64,000 nucleotides of DNA, taken from NCBI GenBank assembly GCA_009760855.2, contig WPIO01000062.1:452501-516500 (forward strand), given 5' to 3'. The position numbers were made by a program, and so were the translations under genes. Shown here in pieces: positions 26,049-36,880 of this stretch. Each line of letters opens with the position of its first letter. Positions within the stretch are counted from its first letter, which is position 1. The notes under the pieces are model-generated. The model was not told the DNA's origin and searched no databases. It saw only the letters and a program-made list of their open reading frames with translations. The DNA is from Cristatella mucedo (taxonomy: Eukaryota > Bryozoa > Phylactolaemata > Cristatellidae).

Positions 26049-26358
26049 AGTGCGTACTGAGATATGAGCACGACCGCGCAACATGCTTGTCTGATGAGGT
26101 TGAGTAGTGCTGCCATAGCTGGCCAAAGGTTACTCCTCAAATGTATCAATGGCTGCAGTTGAGTATACCTTGCAGAGGCTGTGTGGTCCCAAATCGTGAA
26201 TGCTGTCAAGGTTATTTGCTGCAAACGGTTGTACGAAGCCTGTCCAGCCATTTGTCGGCGATGTAGGGTGTGCATGCCAGAAGCGCATGCCCTTAGCTTA
26301 CCGGTCTTTGGCTGATGCTGATTGCACCCGAGTCATGTCGCTGGTTGTCGTCGCACAG

Positions 26359-26686
26359 GAGGTGCTCATTCGCCAGAGTCACATGGCCGGATCTGGTGAC
26401 CAAGGCTTGGAGCCCTTTGGCCACGACCTGACACCTGCAGCCGTGGCCAGTGGTGCCGGCGGCGTGGATCCTTTCCTCGGTGGAATGGTGGGAGGTGCGC
26501 CGCCCGCTGGTGCGCCGCCCGCCGGTCTCGGCTATCACGCGAGGCAGGAGAGCGGCGACAGCGGCCTCGGTGGAATGCGCATCCCCGAGGAGTATGCCGC
26601 CGGTGGCGGTCCTATCTTGATGGACGAAGCAATGGATAGCCAGGACTCGGCAACAGTAGTCGCAGCCTCGGCCGTAGCACCCGCCG
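26359..26686 (+). CDS. YAP1: YAP/Yorkie, exon with phospho-regulatory segment
   Basis: Continues the coiled coil in phase 0 (RRQ-EVLIRQ, compare QQELLRQ in human YAP). Then come a Gly/Ala/Pro-rich activation region including DPFLGG and a 15-bp tandem duplication giving GAPPAGAPPAG. At residues 233-238 (26536-26553) is HARQES, fitting the LATS/Warts consensus HxRxxS, followed by GDSGLGG. This is the position of the second LATS site and phosphodegron of vertebrate YAP (HSRDESTDSGLS). The serine that CK1 would use two residues after DSG is Gly here. Acidic ILMDEAMDSQDS follows. The exon ends GCCG|GTATGT in phase 1; without splicing the frame would stop at TAG 26692-26694. Confidence 0.93.
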
Positions 26687-26837
26687 GTATGTAGGACCAG
26701 GACCCGATGTGCTTGCCCGCAAGCGTAGCATATCATGCTTGCCCGCCAGCGCTTTTGCATCTCAGGTGTGCGCTGTGAACGCAAGCGCGGCTCGTACCTT
26801 CGCACTCACCAAGTTTTGTTGCTTGCATCTGCTGCAG
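26687..26837 (+). other. YAP intron, 151 bp
   Basis: Short intron with donor GTATGT and acceptor CATCTGCTGCAG. The phase (1) matches on both sides and restores Ala (G|CC). Confidence 0.88.
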
Positions 26838-26959
26838 CCGCCCTGAAGCGGCCAGTGCCTGCCGCTGCCCTGGCAGCCGGCCGTGGCAACGGAGACTTCT
26901 TGAGCAGCATGGATTTTAACGAGAACCACGAAGCTGATGATCTCATGTCGACTTTGCCC
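26838..26959 (+). CDS. YAP1: YAP/Yorkie, exon with acidic activation tail
   Basis: Phase-1 entry gives AALKRPVPAAALAAGRG, then GDFLSSMDFNENHEADDLMS. FLSSMD and the acidic stretch match the transactivation tail of YAP/TAZ proteins (FLSSMDEM in vertebrate TAZ). The exon ends TTGCCC|GTATGT in phase 0. If this intron were retained, 12 other residues would follow and then a stop at 26996, giving a protein without the PDZ-binding motif. Confidence 0.92.
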
Positions 26960-27761
26960 GTATGTGTGGCGTGCCGCAGCTCTTTGCATGGCGCCTGAGA
27001 GTGTGCCTTGCGATGCTGTGACGGCCGCAGCTGCTAGGCTGTCAATGTGCCCGTAGATGCCTAACTCTCAGCCGACAAGCTGCCGTAATGTAGCATCAGT
27101 GACCCAACTAAGCACCACACACTGCTTACACTGCCAGACATGCGATGTTTAGCAGTGTTTAGCTGAGCTGTTTAGAGCACCGCACCGTGCATCACCAATC
27201 TTTTTCTACTTGCGTTAAAGCAATGTCTTTTCATATGTCGTTCATATTCTTGTTCGTATGCTTCTCAGTCATCATACCCTTTCTTGCTGCTCGGTCCGCC
27301 CACTCTCTGGACTATATAGTAGGCCGGTTGGCGGACAGTCTGTCGGCCGTTCTCTGGATACCTTTGTTTGAGCCTCTCTTTCTACCTCTCTCACACATTC
27401 TCTCCTTCCCTTCACGGCATCGACTGCCAGCACCCCTTATTCGGTGCTGCATTTACGTACAAAGCCGTATCGAATTTCAGCATTCGAATCCTTTGACTGT
27501 CGTCGACTCCATCTCATTTAAATACTCATGTTCCTGTCGGTCGACCACAACCACCTCACTATCCCCTTCCTCTGTAAGGTAGCCGAAATAGAAAAATCGC
27601 AAATCGACAGGCTGTAAGATAGCCGCAATCGACTTGAGGATCCAGCCGTAGAGTTAATAGCTAGAAGGTGTATAGGGAATTGCAGATTGTGTTTTGCTGT
27701 GCAAATGAATTGCTACGATTGAGTGAGTGCCTACATATGCATGCTTGTGTATGCATATGCA

Positions 27762-27818
27762 CGTGTGTGTGTGTGTGTGTGTGTGTGCGTGTGTGCGTGC
27801 GTGCGTGCGTGTGTGTGA
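27762..27818. repeat. (TG)n microsatellite
   Basis: TG array passing into TGCG units on its right side. Confidence 0.96.
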
Positions 27819-28497
27819 TCGTGCATTCGCTTGTGCACATGTACGTGTTTGTCCGTGCACACTGGGCAGAGAGATAAGCTGCTAGCCGTTGGACTGCAGC
27901 AGCATTAAAATTGGTGAGGGAAAAGATAAGAGGAAAATTCCCAGGCTTGTCCTTTGGGGGACCGCCAGCCGGATAGTTGGGGATTGAGCTGCGAGGGGGA
28001 TCGGGCCGTGGTGAGATTGCATTGGCAGCATCGACCTGGGAGAGGACCGATAAGAAGTTGGGCAGACCGAGGGGGCGCGGTGGAGCGGCGACATGTCCTG
28101 AGGCTGGGCAGAGAAGATTGGCTGCGCTGCTGTGTCTGCCTTTTATGGGTTATCTGCAATCGGCCTCCCATCGTTGCTCAGATGTGCCTCTCATAGTATT
28201 CTGTGAAGGCTTCGAAGCTGTTTGCTGTGCCTCTGCTTACTAGCATCAGCTTCTCTTGCCATATGTCACTCTGGCTGACCTTTATTCGATTACTATGACT
28301 TCTTTATCTGCATTGACTTTGGTATCTAAGATGTAACAATAGCCGTTTGGTCTCTTGCCATGGCCATTGTGTAGCATGAACTGTTTTGTTTAATTATTGG
28401 CTGCTTCAGTCTGTGTGATGTCAGTGCCTGTAGCCTGTGTGGCACAATGGCCTGCCCTCTCAGACCACAATGCTGAGAGAGCACTGCACGGGTATGT

Positions 28498-28532
<35 letters not shown>

Positions 28533-28539
28533 TGCGTGT

Positions 28540-28598
<59 letters not shown>

Positions 28599-28608
28599 TG
28601 TGTGCGCG
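28498..28608. repeat. (TG)n microsatellite
   Basis: Compound TG array with TCTG and TGCG interruptions near its middle and end. Confidence 0.97.
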
Positions 28609-30189
28609 CATATGCTACATGCCTGTGTCTATGCTGTGTGCACGTGCCATGGAAGAATATGCAAATGTACCGTGTGAATGAAAGGGTCCTCATAGTACAC
28701 ATTGTGTCAGGTAGAGGTCACTAGTCCCTCTGGGTTGCTATAAAAGTGTGCAAGCCAACATGCTGTTGGCAAGTTCTGGTAACATGCTGACTGTATGACC
28801 TGTATGCTATAAAAATACTTGGCTGTGTAGAAATGTTGTAACGTGCTACCTCCATCTAGACTTGCGATAGGTCATTATTGTGTTGTCAGCTAATGTCACC
28901 ATTACGGGACAGTAAGGACACCTGGCTAGGAACCTAAAGGATTGTGTAGGGATGAAAACCTGATCGCCTATTCTACTGAACCATAATCTACGGGCTTCCA
29001 GGAATTGGTAGGTGTCAGTGAGCAGTGAAATAGTAATGGCTAGCAATAATATTCCCGTGCTGATAGTTTTTTATTTTTTATATTTGCACACGTTATTGTG
29101 TGAAGCGTTCTTGTGGCTCAATTGTGCGATTTTGAGCAATCATGAGCCATTGATACGGGAGTAGTTATTGTAAATACATTTAGACTCAAAACAAACTGCT
29201 TGTTTTATAAATTTTAGTGGATTGATGAAATGTCGATCACATTATGTCAATAATAAATTTTAAATGATGTCTGATTATCCAAATGGTGATAATGTCCCAG
29301 ACCACACATGCCTGTAGCGAGTTTTGCTAAAGATGCTCGGCAAGGGATTGTCTCGTGTTGTTGCATTGTGACCCCCGAGCCCTGTGCTACGTGTTTAGGT
29401 GGTTACTGCCTCTTCAGGCTTGCGTAGGGGGCCTAAGACTGGGTATTGCATGGCAGTGATTGAGCTCTTGCAGGCCCACACAATGGTAATCGCAGATGAG
29501 TTTAGCACAGCAGGGTGACGACAGTAGAACAAAATACAACTTTAACGATCTAAAAACACTTCATGAGTAAAAGAAAAATGCTTCCGTGTTGCCATTCCGC
29601 CTGGCTAAGCATAAATAGCATTTACCTGATTCATACCGTGTTGTGGCTCAGCATTTAGTTTTGCCTGTAGTGTAGCTTATAGGCATCGCTCCAGAGGATT
29701 TTGTTAGTATTGGGTCCATTAGGACCTGTTCATTTCAGTTGTATTGTGGCATCAAAGTTTGAGAAGGAAGTGTCTCCATTTTTGATTTCCCTGTGATTTT
29801 TCTCTTTTGACCTTGGTGGACGTTTAAACATGATCCAGGCCCTATAATCTTCCAAAAATATGGAGTTGTGGAATGTGCTAGTATTATGTGGTAGCATCTA
29901 TATTCATGCAATGATTACTTCGAGTGTGTACTCATGCCGACGGAATGATGGCATTGTGAGGCTTCTTTCACGGCTTGCCCATCGTTTCTCGAGGTCTTGT
30001 CTGACCATTCACCCATTGACCCAACAGGTTCTGCCACCGGCTAGATGAATGGAGGTGGGGTGAAACAATTGTTTTCAAACTGGCTACGCCAGCACGAGCT
30101 GAACCGTCAGTGCTCATTTCCAGCCACCAGCACCCTGGTCAGAATGCTGTGCTTGACCGTTAGACTTAAGGAGCTCAGAAATTTTGGTT

Positions 30190-30522
30190 TCATGCATGTG
30201 AGCTTCCAAGAATGTGAATGCAAGACTGACTCGATTGGATTCCGAAGGATAGGGTGGTCGGGTGTAATGTATCCAGTAGCCAATTTTCCTTCGAGGTGAT
30301 TTTGTAAGCTCCCTGACGATTGTCACTATGTAGGATGAACATGTGTTGACCATTCTTCACTTCGAAAACGCATGCTTGGAAGTCCTTCATGCCATCATCA
30401 AAACTTTTGTGATCGGCTTCACAATACTTACTGATTCTAAGACGAGTGAGTGCACCCATTGATGCATTCCTGAAGTTTTCGTCTCGGTCAGGAATGCTTG
30501 CCAACCAGCTGTACAAGTTCAA
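30190..30522 (-). other. unassigned minus-strand open frame
   Basis: A 110-codon frame antisense to the last YAP intron. Residues near YCEADHKSFDDGMKDF and VFEVKNGQHMFILHSDN have protein-like composition, but I recognise no family. It has no good upstream context and may be chance or an old exonised repeat. Confidence 0.15.
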
Positions 30523-30995
30523 GCCTCTTGAAGAGGCCCCGAGAGGCTTTGATGTTCAGGTTTGCTCCTTCTGCATACTACTGCTGCTTGTGGTTTGGGA
30601 CACGGGTCGGCGTTATACCATCTTCTCGGTCTTCTCGGTTCCTGAAATGTAGCTGCTAAAAAGGTAATGACTGAGATTGGAAGTTGTGCTTTTTCAGACA
30701 ATCTAAGCATCACTACCTGGAAAACTTGTAGTATTGTGTAGTGGGTCGTTATCTTTTGTTGCCTTATGTAAGGCGTTTGGAAGCCACAGCCATTAACTTG
30801 ATCTACAGGGTATGTGTTGATAACAATAGCTGTGATATTGTATCTCGTTAAATGTACATTTGTTATAGAAACCTTCACCGTAAATGCCTGTCTCTCATTT
30901 TTCTTTGTTTGGGAAGGGTTCCTTGGTTTCGTTTCACTTTTGGTTGTGGACAGAATCTCATTCCTGTCAGCTGACAATGTGTGCATTTTCTGTAG

Positions 30996-31052
30996 GAGGA
31001 TATCAGTGGCCTGGAACATCTTGATGTTAAGATGGACCTCACATGGCTATAA
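30996..31052 (+). CDS. YAP1: YAP/Yorkie, final coding exon with PDZ-binding motif
   Basis: A 19-codon terminal coding segment after TTTTCTGTAG. It joins in phase 0 to give STLP-EDISGLEHLDVKMDLTWL and then TAA at 31050-31052. The C-terminal TWL is the hallmark PDZ-binding motif of YAP and TAZ (human FLTWL), used for binding PDZ proteins and for nuclear localisation. It is too short to find by frame length, but the motif, phase and splice site agree. It fixes the 3' end of the coding sequence, giving 341 residues in the window. Confidence 0.95.
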   Translation, partial: EDISGLEHLDVKMDLTWL

Positions 31053-32190
31053 TTGCCTGGTGGCACGGAGCGCGGAGTTCGACAGCTTCGTTTGGCTGCT
31101 AGTGAAACCTAGGGCATTGCTGATGGAGTTCTGCGGAAGGAAGCGAAAGTTGCCTCCTGTCTCTTCGACGACCGTTCGTGCCACCCGTCAATGGGCAAGA
31201 TTGCTGCAGTTGCAGTGGTGCGTTCAAAGAACGGCCGAGCTCGATGCTGCGATGCCTCCGAGCGCGATCGCGTGGGAGAGACTGTTTTTCGTTGTTCTCT
31301 CAAGAGAACGAGAGCCGCCCGGAGAGAGGGGAGCTTGAAGGCAGCATGCAGGCTTAGAGGTGCCCTGCTGACAGCTGCTCGCAGAGGCGCTGGGCAGCGA
31401 GTGGGCTTGCTGTCCGCCTGTCTGTCTCTCGGTGCTGCCTGGAACCACTGTGCTAGCGTGCACTAACGCCAGGTGGGCGGCGGCGGCTGGCACACTGACT
31501 GTCGGTGCTGGTTGCTGTTGCCTTATCAGCATGCCTTTTCTTGCATTGTACTTAGGGGAATGTATCGACCCTCATTTTTTTTCTTAGTCTTTGAAGTATC
31601 GGCCGTAACAAGCAGCTGCTTTTTGCTGATCTCGGGTCGGCACCAGCATACGCAATGGATGAAAAACCACTTGCCTTCTTTTTCTCGGTACTTTGGTGCA
31701 TTAGCAAGGCGTGTGTACTGGCATTAGTGATGCGTGCAAAATGCTGGTTTTCTGTATGCTGCCGGACTTTTTGCGACTTTTGTGCACATGTACGGTCATA
31801 TTATACAACAGCATTACTAAGTTTTAAACTGTTTTCAGAGCTGAAAGAATATAGTGTAAACAATAATGCTTGTATCGCTTGTATATACATACATATATAT
31901 ATATATATATCTATCTATCTAAATATATGCAGGTATAGCTTGTTGTACACTCAGACGCAAAAAAGTCCTTGCAATATGGCCGCTGCTGTAGTGGCTGTAG
32001 ATTCGTTCCGGTAATAAGAGGGTTTTCTAAAAGGTCAGGCATACCCAAGTGTGCAAAGCATGTCAAAATATGTATTAATAGCCCAAAAATAAGCATATGC
32101 TGTTGTATGTATGCATTTAGTGTGACGTCGCCCCACTTTGATTCTTTATGACCTCCCTTGTCTGGCCCAGAATAAAGGTCACAAGCTTCT
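31053..32190 (+). other. YAP 3' UTR (probable)
   Basis: Extends from the stop codon to the first AATAAA I find downstream, at 32171-32176. The first 400 bp are strikingly CpG-rich (31065-31460) compared with the introns; the rest is AT-rich with a short (TA)n/(TCTA)n near 31885-31925. The 3' end is inferred from the signal alone. Confidence 0.6.
32171..32176 (+). terminator. candidate poly(A) signal AATAAA for YAP
   Basis: Canonical hexamer about 1.1 kb after the stop codon, followed 15-35 nt later by a T/G-containing stretch (TTCTGAGTTGTCTC). It sits just before the LINE-B copy. Confidence 0.5.
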
Positions 32191-32269
32191 GAGTTGTCTC
32201 TCCTGCTATGGCTTATTTTACTGAACCTGAATTTTACTGACAAGATCGGCTACTGGTGTAGGCCGAACA

Positions 32270-32900
32270 CCTGGCCTCAGAAAGTGGGAAATAAAGTAGA
32301 GTCAGGAGAGCAGTTGAGGTAGTGAATAGCATGGAAGTAGCAGCTCAGGACTGCTGGAAAAGATGTGCCATAGTCGGCAGCAGGAAAGTCGTTGTTGCGT
32401 AAGAATGGCGGAAGCGAGTTCCACAGTTTAGAATCTGCAGAGCTAAAGCTTCTGTCGCTAACGGTCTTTGAGCAGAGGAATGGAACAGTGAATTTTTTGT
32501 CCGTACATGATCTGAGGGTACGAGGAGGCTGAAACTGGTGCAACAGTTGAATTATGTATGGAGGAACCAAGCCGTGGCGGGGCTTGCGGGTCAGTGTCAG
32601 AACTTTTCTCTGTGTCCGTTGATCAACCGACAGCCATCCTAGCTCTTTTAGCAGAGGAGACGGGTGGTGATCAAACCTCTGGGACTTGAAAACTAGCCTT
32701 GCCTATTCATAGCCATTTACAGTGGCCTAGTTCCTTTTTTTGGTAGCCCAGCCAAAAGGGAATTACAATAATCAAGCCGAGGCAAAACTAAGGAGCTAGT
32801 TGAATTTTTAGCAAGCCACCATGAAAGACAGCTCCTTATCTTAAATAGGGATGGGACGCGATGGCAAGCTGTAGGAGCAGGTCAGAAGGTGTCGTTAATG
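32270..32900 (-). repeat. LINE-B, 5'-truncated copy
   Basis: The minus-strand frame 32277-32570 encodes the post-RT C-terminal block: QLLHQFQPPRTLRSCTDKK, TVSDRSFSSADSKLWNSLPP, then CYFHAIHYLNCSPDS. It is collinear with the LINE-B copy at 50266-50688. Upstream sequence to about 32900 holds LGWLSVDQRTQRKVLTLTRK-type coding (right to left) with stops. No RT domain remains. Confidence 0.85.
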
Positions 32901-32994
32901 TACATACTAATAGCTGCACATTACTACTTCGAGCGAGGCATCTGTACCTTTGAGGATAAGCTTAAGCAATTGCCTTACTAAATGTTTTTTTATC

Positions 32995-34320
32995 TCAGGC
33001 GACCACCAAGCTCATCTCATCTCACCTAAGCATCACTGGCACCGCACTGCAATTATTTAGGTCTTATTTCAGTGGGAGCAGATGGTGGAGAGCATTGATG
33101 GCAAGGCAGCAATTGTCCGAGGAGCCATTGAAGTACAGGGTACCCGAAAGCTCTGTGCTTAGTCTGGTTCTTTTCACAATGTATACTCTCCCTCTTTCCT
33201 ATGTGATCGCCAAGCACAATCTAGGCTTTCATTTCAATGCAGATGACTCACAGCTGTACCTGTGCTTTGATCCCTCTCTGCCTTCTAGCCTGCCAAACTC
33301 CAGCAGCAGCGGCATCCCTTACGGCTTGTATTGCTGATATTTGCTTTTGGATGGCAACATAATATCTCGAATTCACTGACGATCAAACCAACTTGTTATT
33401 TATGGGCAAGCCTACTTTTATTCAGAAATTGGAATGGTTAACGCTCAAAATGAGCTCTGCCAGCATATCGCCTGTAGAATCTGCACACAATCTAGATGTT
33501 CTATTCCAATGTGACCTTTTACTGGATGATCTCATCAGCTCCACAGTCAAGTCGACCTATTTACAGCTGCGTAGCATTTGCAAAGTTTGGGCGTGCTTGG
33601 GCAGGGACCACATCCAATTTGGTTCATGCATTTATAACATTCTGTCGACTTCTGTAGCTCACTGCTTGCAGATCTACCGACCTATACAATCAGGTGCTTA
33701 CAGTTGGTGGAACTATGTAGCCACTCTTGTCCGTCGTGAGCTGCTCAGTTGCCACATTGCACCACTTCTTGCCGACCTGCACTGGCTTCCAATCAAGGAG
33801 CCTTTCGACTTCAGGATTTTTTCAGTCACTTTTTTTCAATTCATTTTTTGACCTGAACCTATCTATCAGATCTATACCCTACCAGGCTAGCATCGGACCA
33901 CCCGCTCATCTTACTCAAATCGTTTAGCTATGCCTCGGGCCAACCTCAAATACTTTGGACACCGTGACCCTAATTAGTATGCTCCCAACACATGGAGTTT
34001 ACTTTTTTGACTGACTTCACTCCACCAACTAACTTGACCATTATAAAGAAGCTAAAACCGCACCAGTTCTTCTCAGGGTCCCCACGATTCGTTCATCTGT
34101 ATGCTTTTACGTGCTGGCATTGTGTATGTAACCAATAACCATATTTTACATGCTTAAGCTGTACATGTTACCTCTAACCGTAAGTATGCATGCTACCACT
34201 AAACAAACATACGGTCATGCTTCTATACAGAATATATAAAGTGCCTAGAAAGAGATCAAGTTATCTGAGAGAGCTATACAAATGTATTATTATTATTATT
34301 ATTAATATTATTATTATCGG
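32995..34320 (+). repeat. LINE-A copy with partial RT
   Basis: Encodes the end of the reverse transcriptase palm: PESSVLSLVLF (ancestral PQGSVLGPLLF), FHFNADDSQLYL (Y of YADD lost), then LWMGKP-like MGKPTF, SISPVESAHN, LHWLPIK and the LINE-A 3' block with repeated TGCATGCTACC motifs, the stem-loop region and an (ATT)n tail. Frameshifts and stops make it non-functional. It is the longest LINE-A copy in the window. Confidence 0.88.
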
Positions 34321-34569
34321 GTGACTCAAACATTTCTTGCTGTATAACCCTCCCGGTTCATATAGTCTGTGTTGTACATCCCCATCAGGGTTTGTGAAAA
34401 ACCACAATTCTTTGAAAAAACAGCTCCCTTACTGTTTTGAATTTTCAAAATACAGCTGTTCAAAGCTAATGTTACCATTTTTTCCATATTTTCACAAATT
34501 TTACTGTCAGTAGCTTTTTTTGATAAACGCCATTTTATTATATACCTATCGTAATAAGTTCTAAATCAA

Positions 34570-36130
34570 TACATTTTTACTTACAACAGTACTTTTCGAA
34601 TACAACTGCTGGAAGCGATTTGTCCAAGAGACGCGATCTTAATTTTGCACATCAATTCGTACAGACAGAAAAGCTCTCAACGTCCTTTGATGTTGGTTTA
34701 AGGGATATAATTGCATTGCACAGTTTATAGACATTTTTAGTGGGCTGCTCAGAGTTCCAGGAGAGCGTAAATTCGGACTGGAGCCGCTTGAAACTGTCTT
34801 GCCCTGCGACTGCAATTGATCCATCTTTTTGAAGCAACAAATTCAATTGATCTTGACGAGAAAAGTGAACGCTTTCAGCATTATTTGACGAGTGTTCGAT
34901 GAGAACTTCTACATCGCTGATCCAAATAGACGGGACGCTAGATTTCCTGAGAAATTTAGCGTAGTTTTTGACGGGGCGACAGATGAATTGAATTTTTGAG
35001 ACTGCGCAAGAAGTTCGTAACATCCTTGTTCAACCGCTCTTCAACCTGACACTTCAAATTTTCCATGAGCTCTGTACTAATGTCGTTATTCAGGTGAGAG
35101 AACTTGTTGAACATGAATTCTAAAATCGTGTCAGCACTCACTGAAGTCGCGTCTTCTCGATTTAGATTTTCAACAGTAAATTTCACAGTTTCCGTTGCCT
35201 TAAGAGAGTTTTGAGAGCGTCAAAATCCAATGTCTCAATCATTTCAAACGCCTTGAATTCAGTTAGTGTCTCGGTGATGTCTCTTGTGATTTATGTCTTT
35301 ACCAGCGGCTCTAACATTGTTGGGATGGTGCTCCAGCGAATCTTCAGGTCAAGTTGCAGTTCAATCTCGCATCCAAACTCACTTTTACTTTAGATTGAAA
35401 GACATTATTTCAAACAGTTGATTTTTAGATGAATTCGACAAGCGAGCGTAATTTTATGAGAAGATCGTGGTAATCAACGTCTCCTTCTAATGCATTATTT
35501 CTGATCATTGCCATATATCGCAACTATCCAGGTTTAAATTGCTCATCTTAGTACTCTTCTGCTAGAATGTGTCTCATACTCCAAGGTTCAGATCATGGTT
35601 TAAGCAGAACTGTCCGATGACATCGATGTGGCTAATGCATTTTTTATTTACTGCAGCACCGAACTGAGGAGATCCCATCAAATCCCTCTCCATTGTTATT
35701 CCAAAAAAGCTCAAAGGATGTTTCACTGATTCGTACATCGAGAGCAGTGCACGAACCAAATATGCGAACACGAACCGTCTTCGTTTTTGCTTTATTACCT
35801 CTATCATGAATGTTGACTCCAAAGAATCGACATCCCCTCACGAATGTGTATTCATTCATTGTCATGCTAAACTTTACTCCTCTATCTCAAGTTTTCCATT
35901 AATTTCAGCGATCGTTTTGTTTCTTATTTCTTCGTCATCATAATGCAGCAGCTTCTTCACATCGCTTTCGTTCGCTAGAAGTTTGAATCAGTCCCACGAG
36001 ATTGACGGCCATATAAACTTATTTATGGCGCTAATCGATATTCCACCAGTAGCCAGATCGGTAACAATCTCCTTCAGACCAGGAAATCTGTAATCGTTTT
36101 GTTTTTCGTACTGCTCACGGGCTTTTCCTT
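34570..36130 (-). pseudogene. decayed hAT-family transposase
   Basis: A minus-strand coding relic in several frames. From 36120 leftward: REQYEKQNDYRFPGLKEIV, then ISAINKFIWPSISWD, stop, ANESDVKKLLHYDDEEIRNK. At the C-terminus (34750-34580): LKPTSKDVESFSVCTN, stop, CAKLRSRLLDKSLPAVVF and EKYCCK before a final stop. PTS.DVE..FS...N..AK.RS.L.D.SL is the hATC dimerisation domain signature. The internal TGA replaces what is usually a non-stop codon. Two or more frameshifts and several stops show it is inactive. Terminal repeats were not identified. It sits between a plus LINE-A tail and a minus LINE-A tail. Confidence 0.75.
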
Positions 36131-36544
36131 GCATGTAGACCCTCTAGCAGGTTTATCAAAATCAACTACGCGTATTTCCAAATGATTCTTCAACGTTGTC
36201 GTGGAGTTTCCAGAACATTTGATGATTTTATTTCTTCATCCTCATTGACCTTCTAGCTCTTCTGTAATTGGATTCTTTTGTTTTGCAGCTTGTTCTCAAA
36301 CTGAAGGCATGGCTGAAAAGAACATCAATATTTGTTGATGCCACAAGAACAACTTAATTAATATCTTACTTAATTTTTGCAAAAATCCATTTTAATTTTA
36401 ATTGTTGGCCATTTTGATAAAATGATCTTAAAAAATTACCAGCACATTCAAAATAAATTATAAAATTTGTTTTCCGTTACATATTTCATATCCACAATGA
36501 ACGCTGGAGCTTCAGCTGCAGTATTTTTTGTTTACAAGTTTCCG

Positions 36545-36880
36545 TTAGAAAGAGTAATAATAATAATAATACTGCACTTGATAAAGCGCCCACACAGAAC
36601 TTAATCTCTTTCTAGGTGCTTTACATTTGCTGCAAAGGGAAATGCAATTGAATGGTAAGTAAAATCATGCTTGAATAACAAACAAAAAGAATAAAATAGT
36701 TTTGGGTGACATGCACAGGGTCAGCATGCAAATGTTGTTAGTGGCAGCATGCACAGTGTCAGCACGCATAGCACATGAAGGACGAATCACAGGGACCCAC
36801 TAAATGCTCTCCTAAATAGGTGTGTTTTTAAGTTCCTTTTAAATGTGGTCAAGAGTAAACCAGTAAGAAGAAAATGGCTG
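36545..36880 (-). repeat. LINE-A 3' fragment, minus strand
   Basis: Begins with (AAT)n, then GCACTTGATAAAGCGCCCAC, AACTTAATCTCTTTCTAGG, TGCTTTACATTTGCTGC and the block with CATGCACAGGGTCAGCATGC. It is about 330 bp, non-coding, and close in sequence to 38295-38590. Confidence 0.88.

Larger units (their letters stand above)
23534..26358 (+). other. YAP intron, 2825 bp
   Basis: Donor GTAGGC, acceptor GTCGTCGCACAG. It holds a TG array at its start, a tRNA-like repeat near 24.1 kb and a CA array near 26.0 kb. I see no conserved exon in it. Confidence 0.8.
26960..30995 (+). other. last YAP intron, 4036 bp
   Basis: Donor GTATGT, acceptor TTTTCTGTAG. It contains two TG arrays (27762-27818 and 28498-28608). 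It also has a splice-site-bounded 68-nt stretch at 30492-30559 and an unassigned minus-strand frame at 30190-30522, both discussed under findings. Confidence 0.8.
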
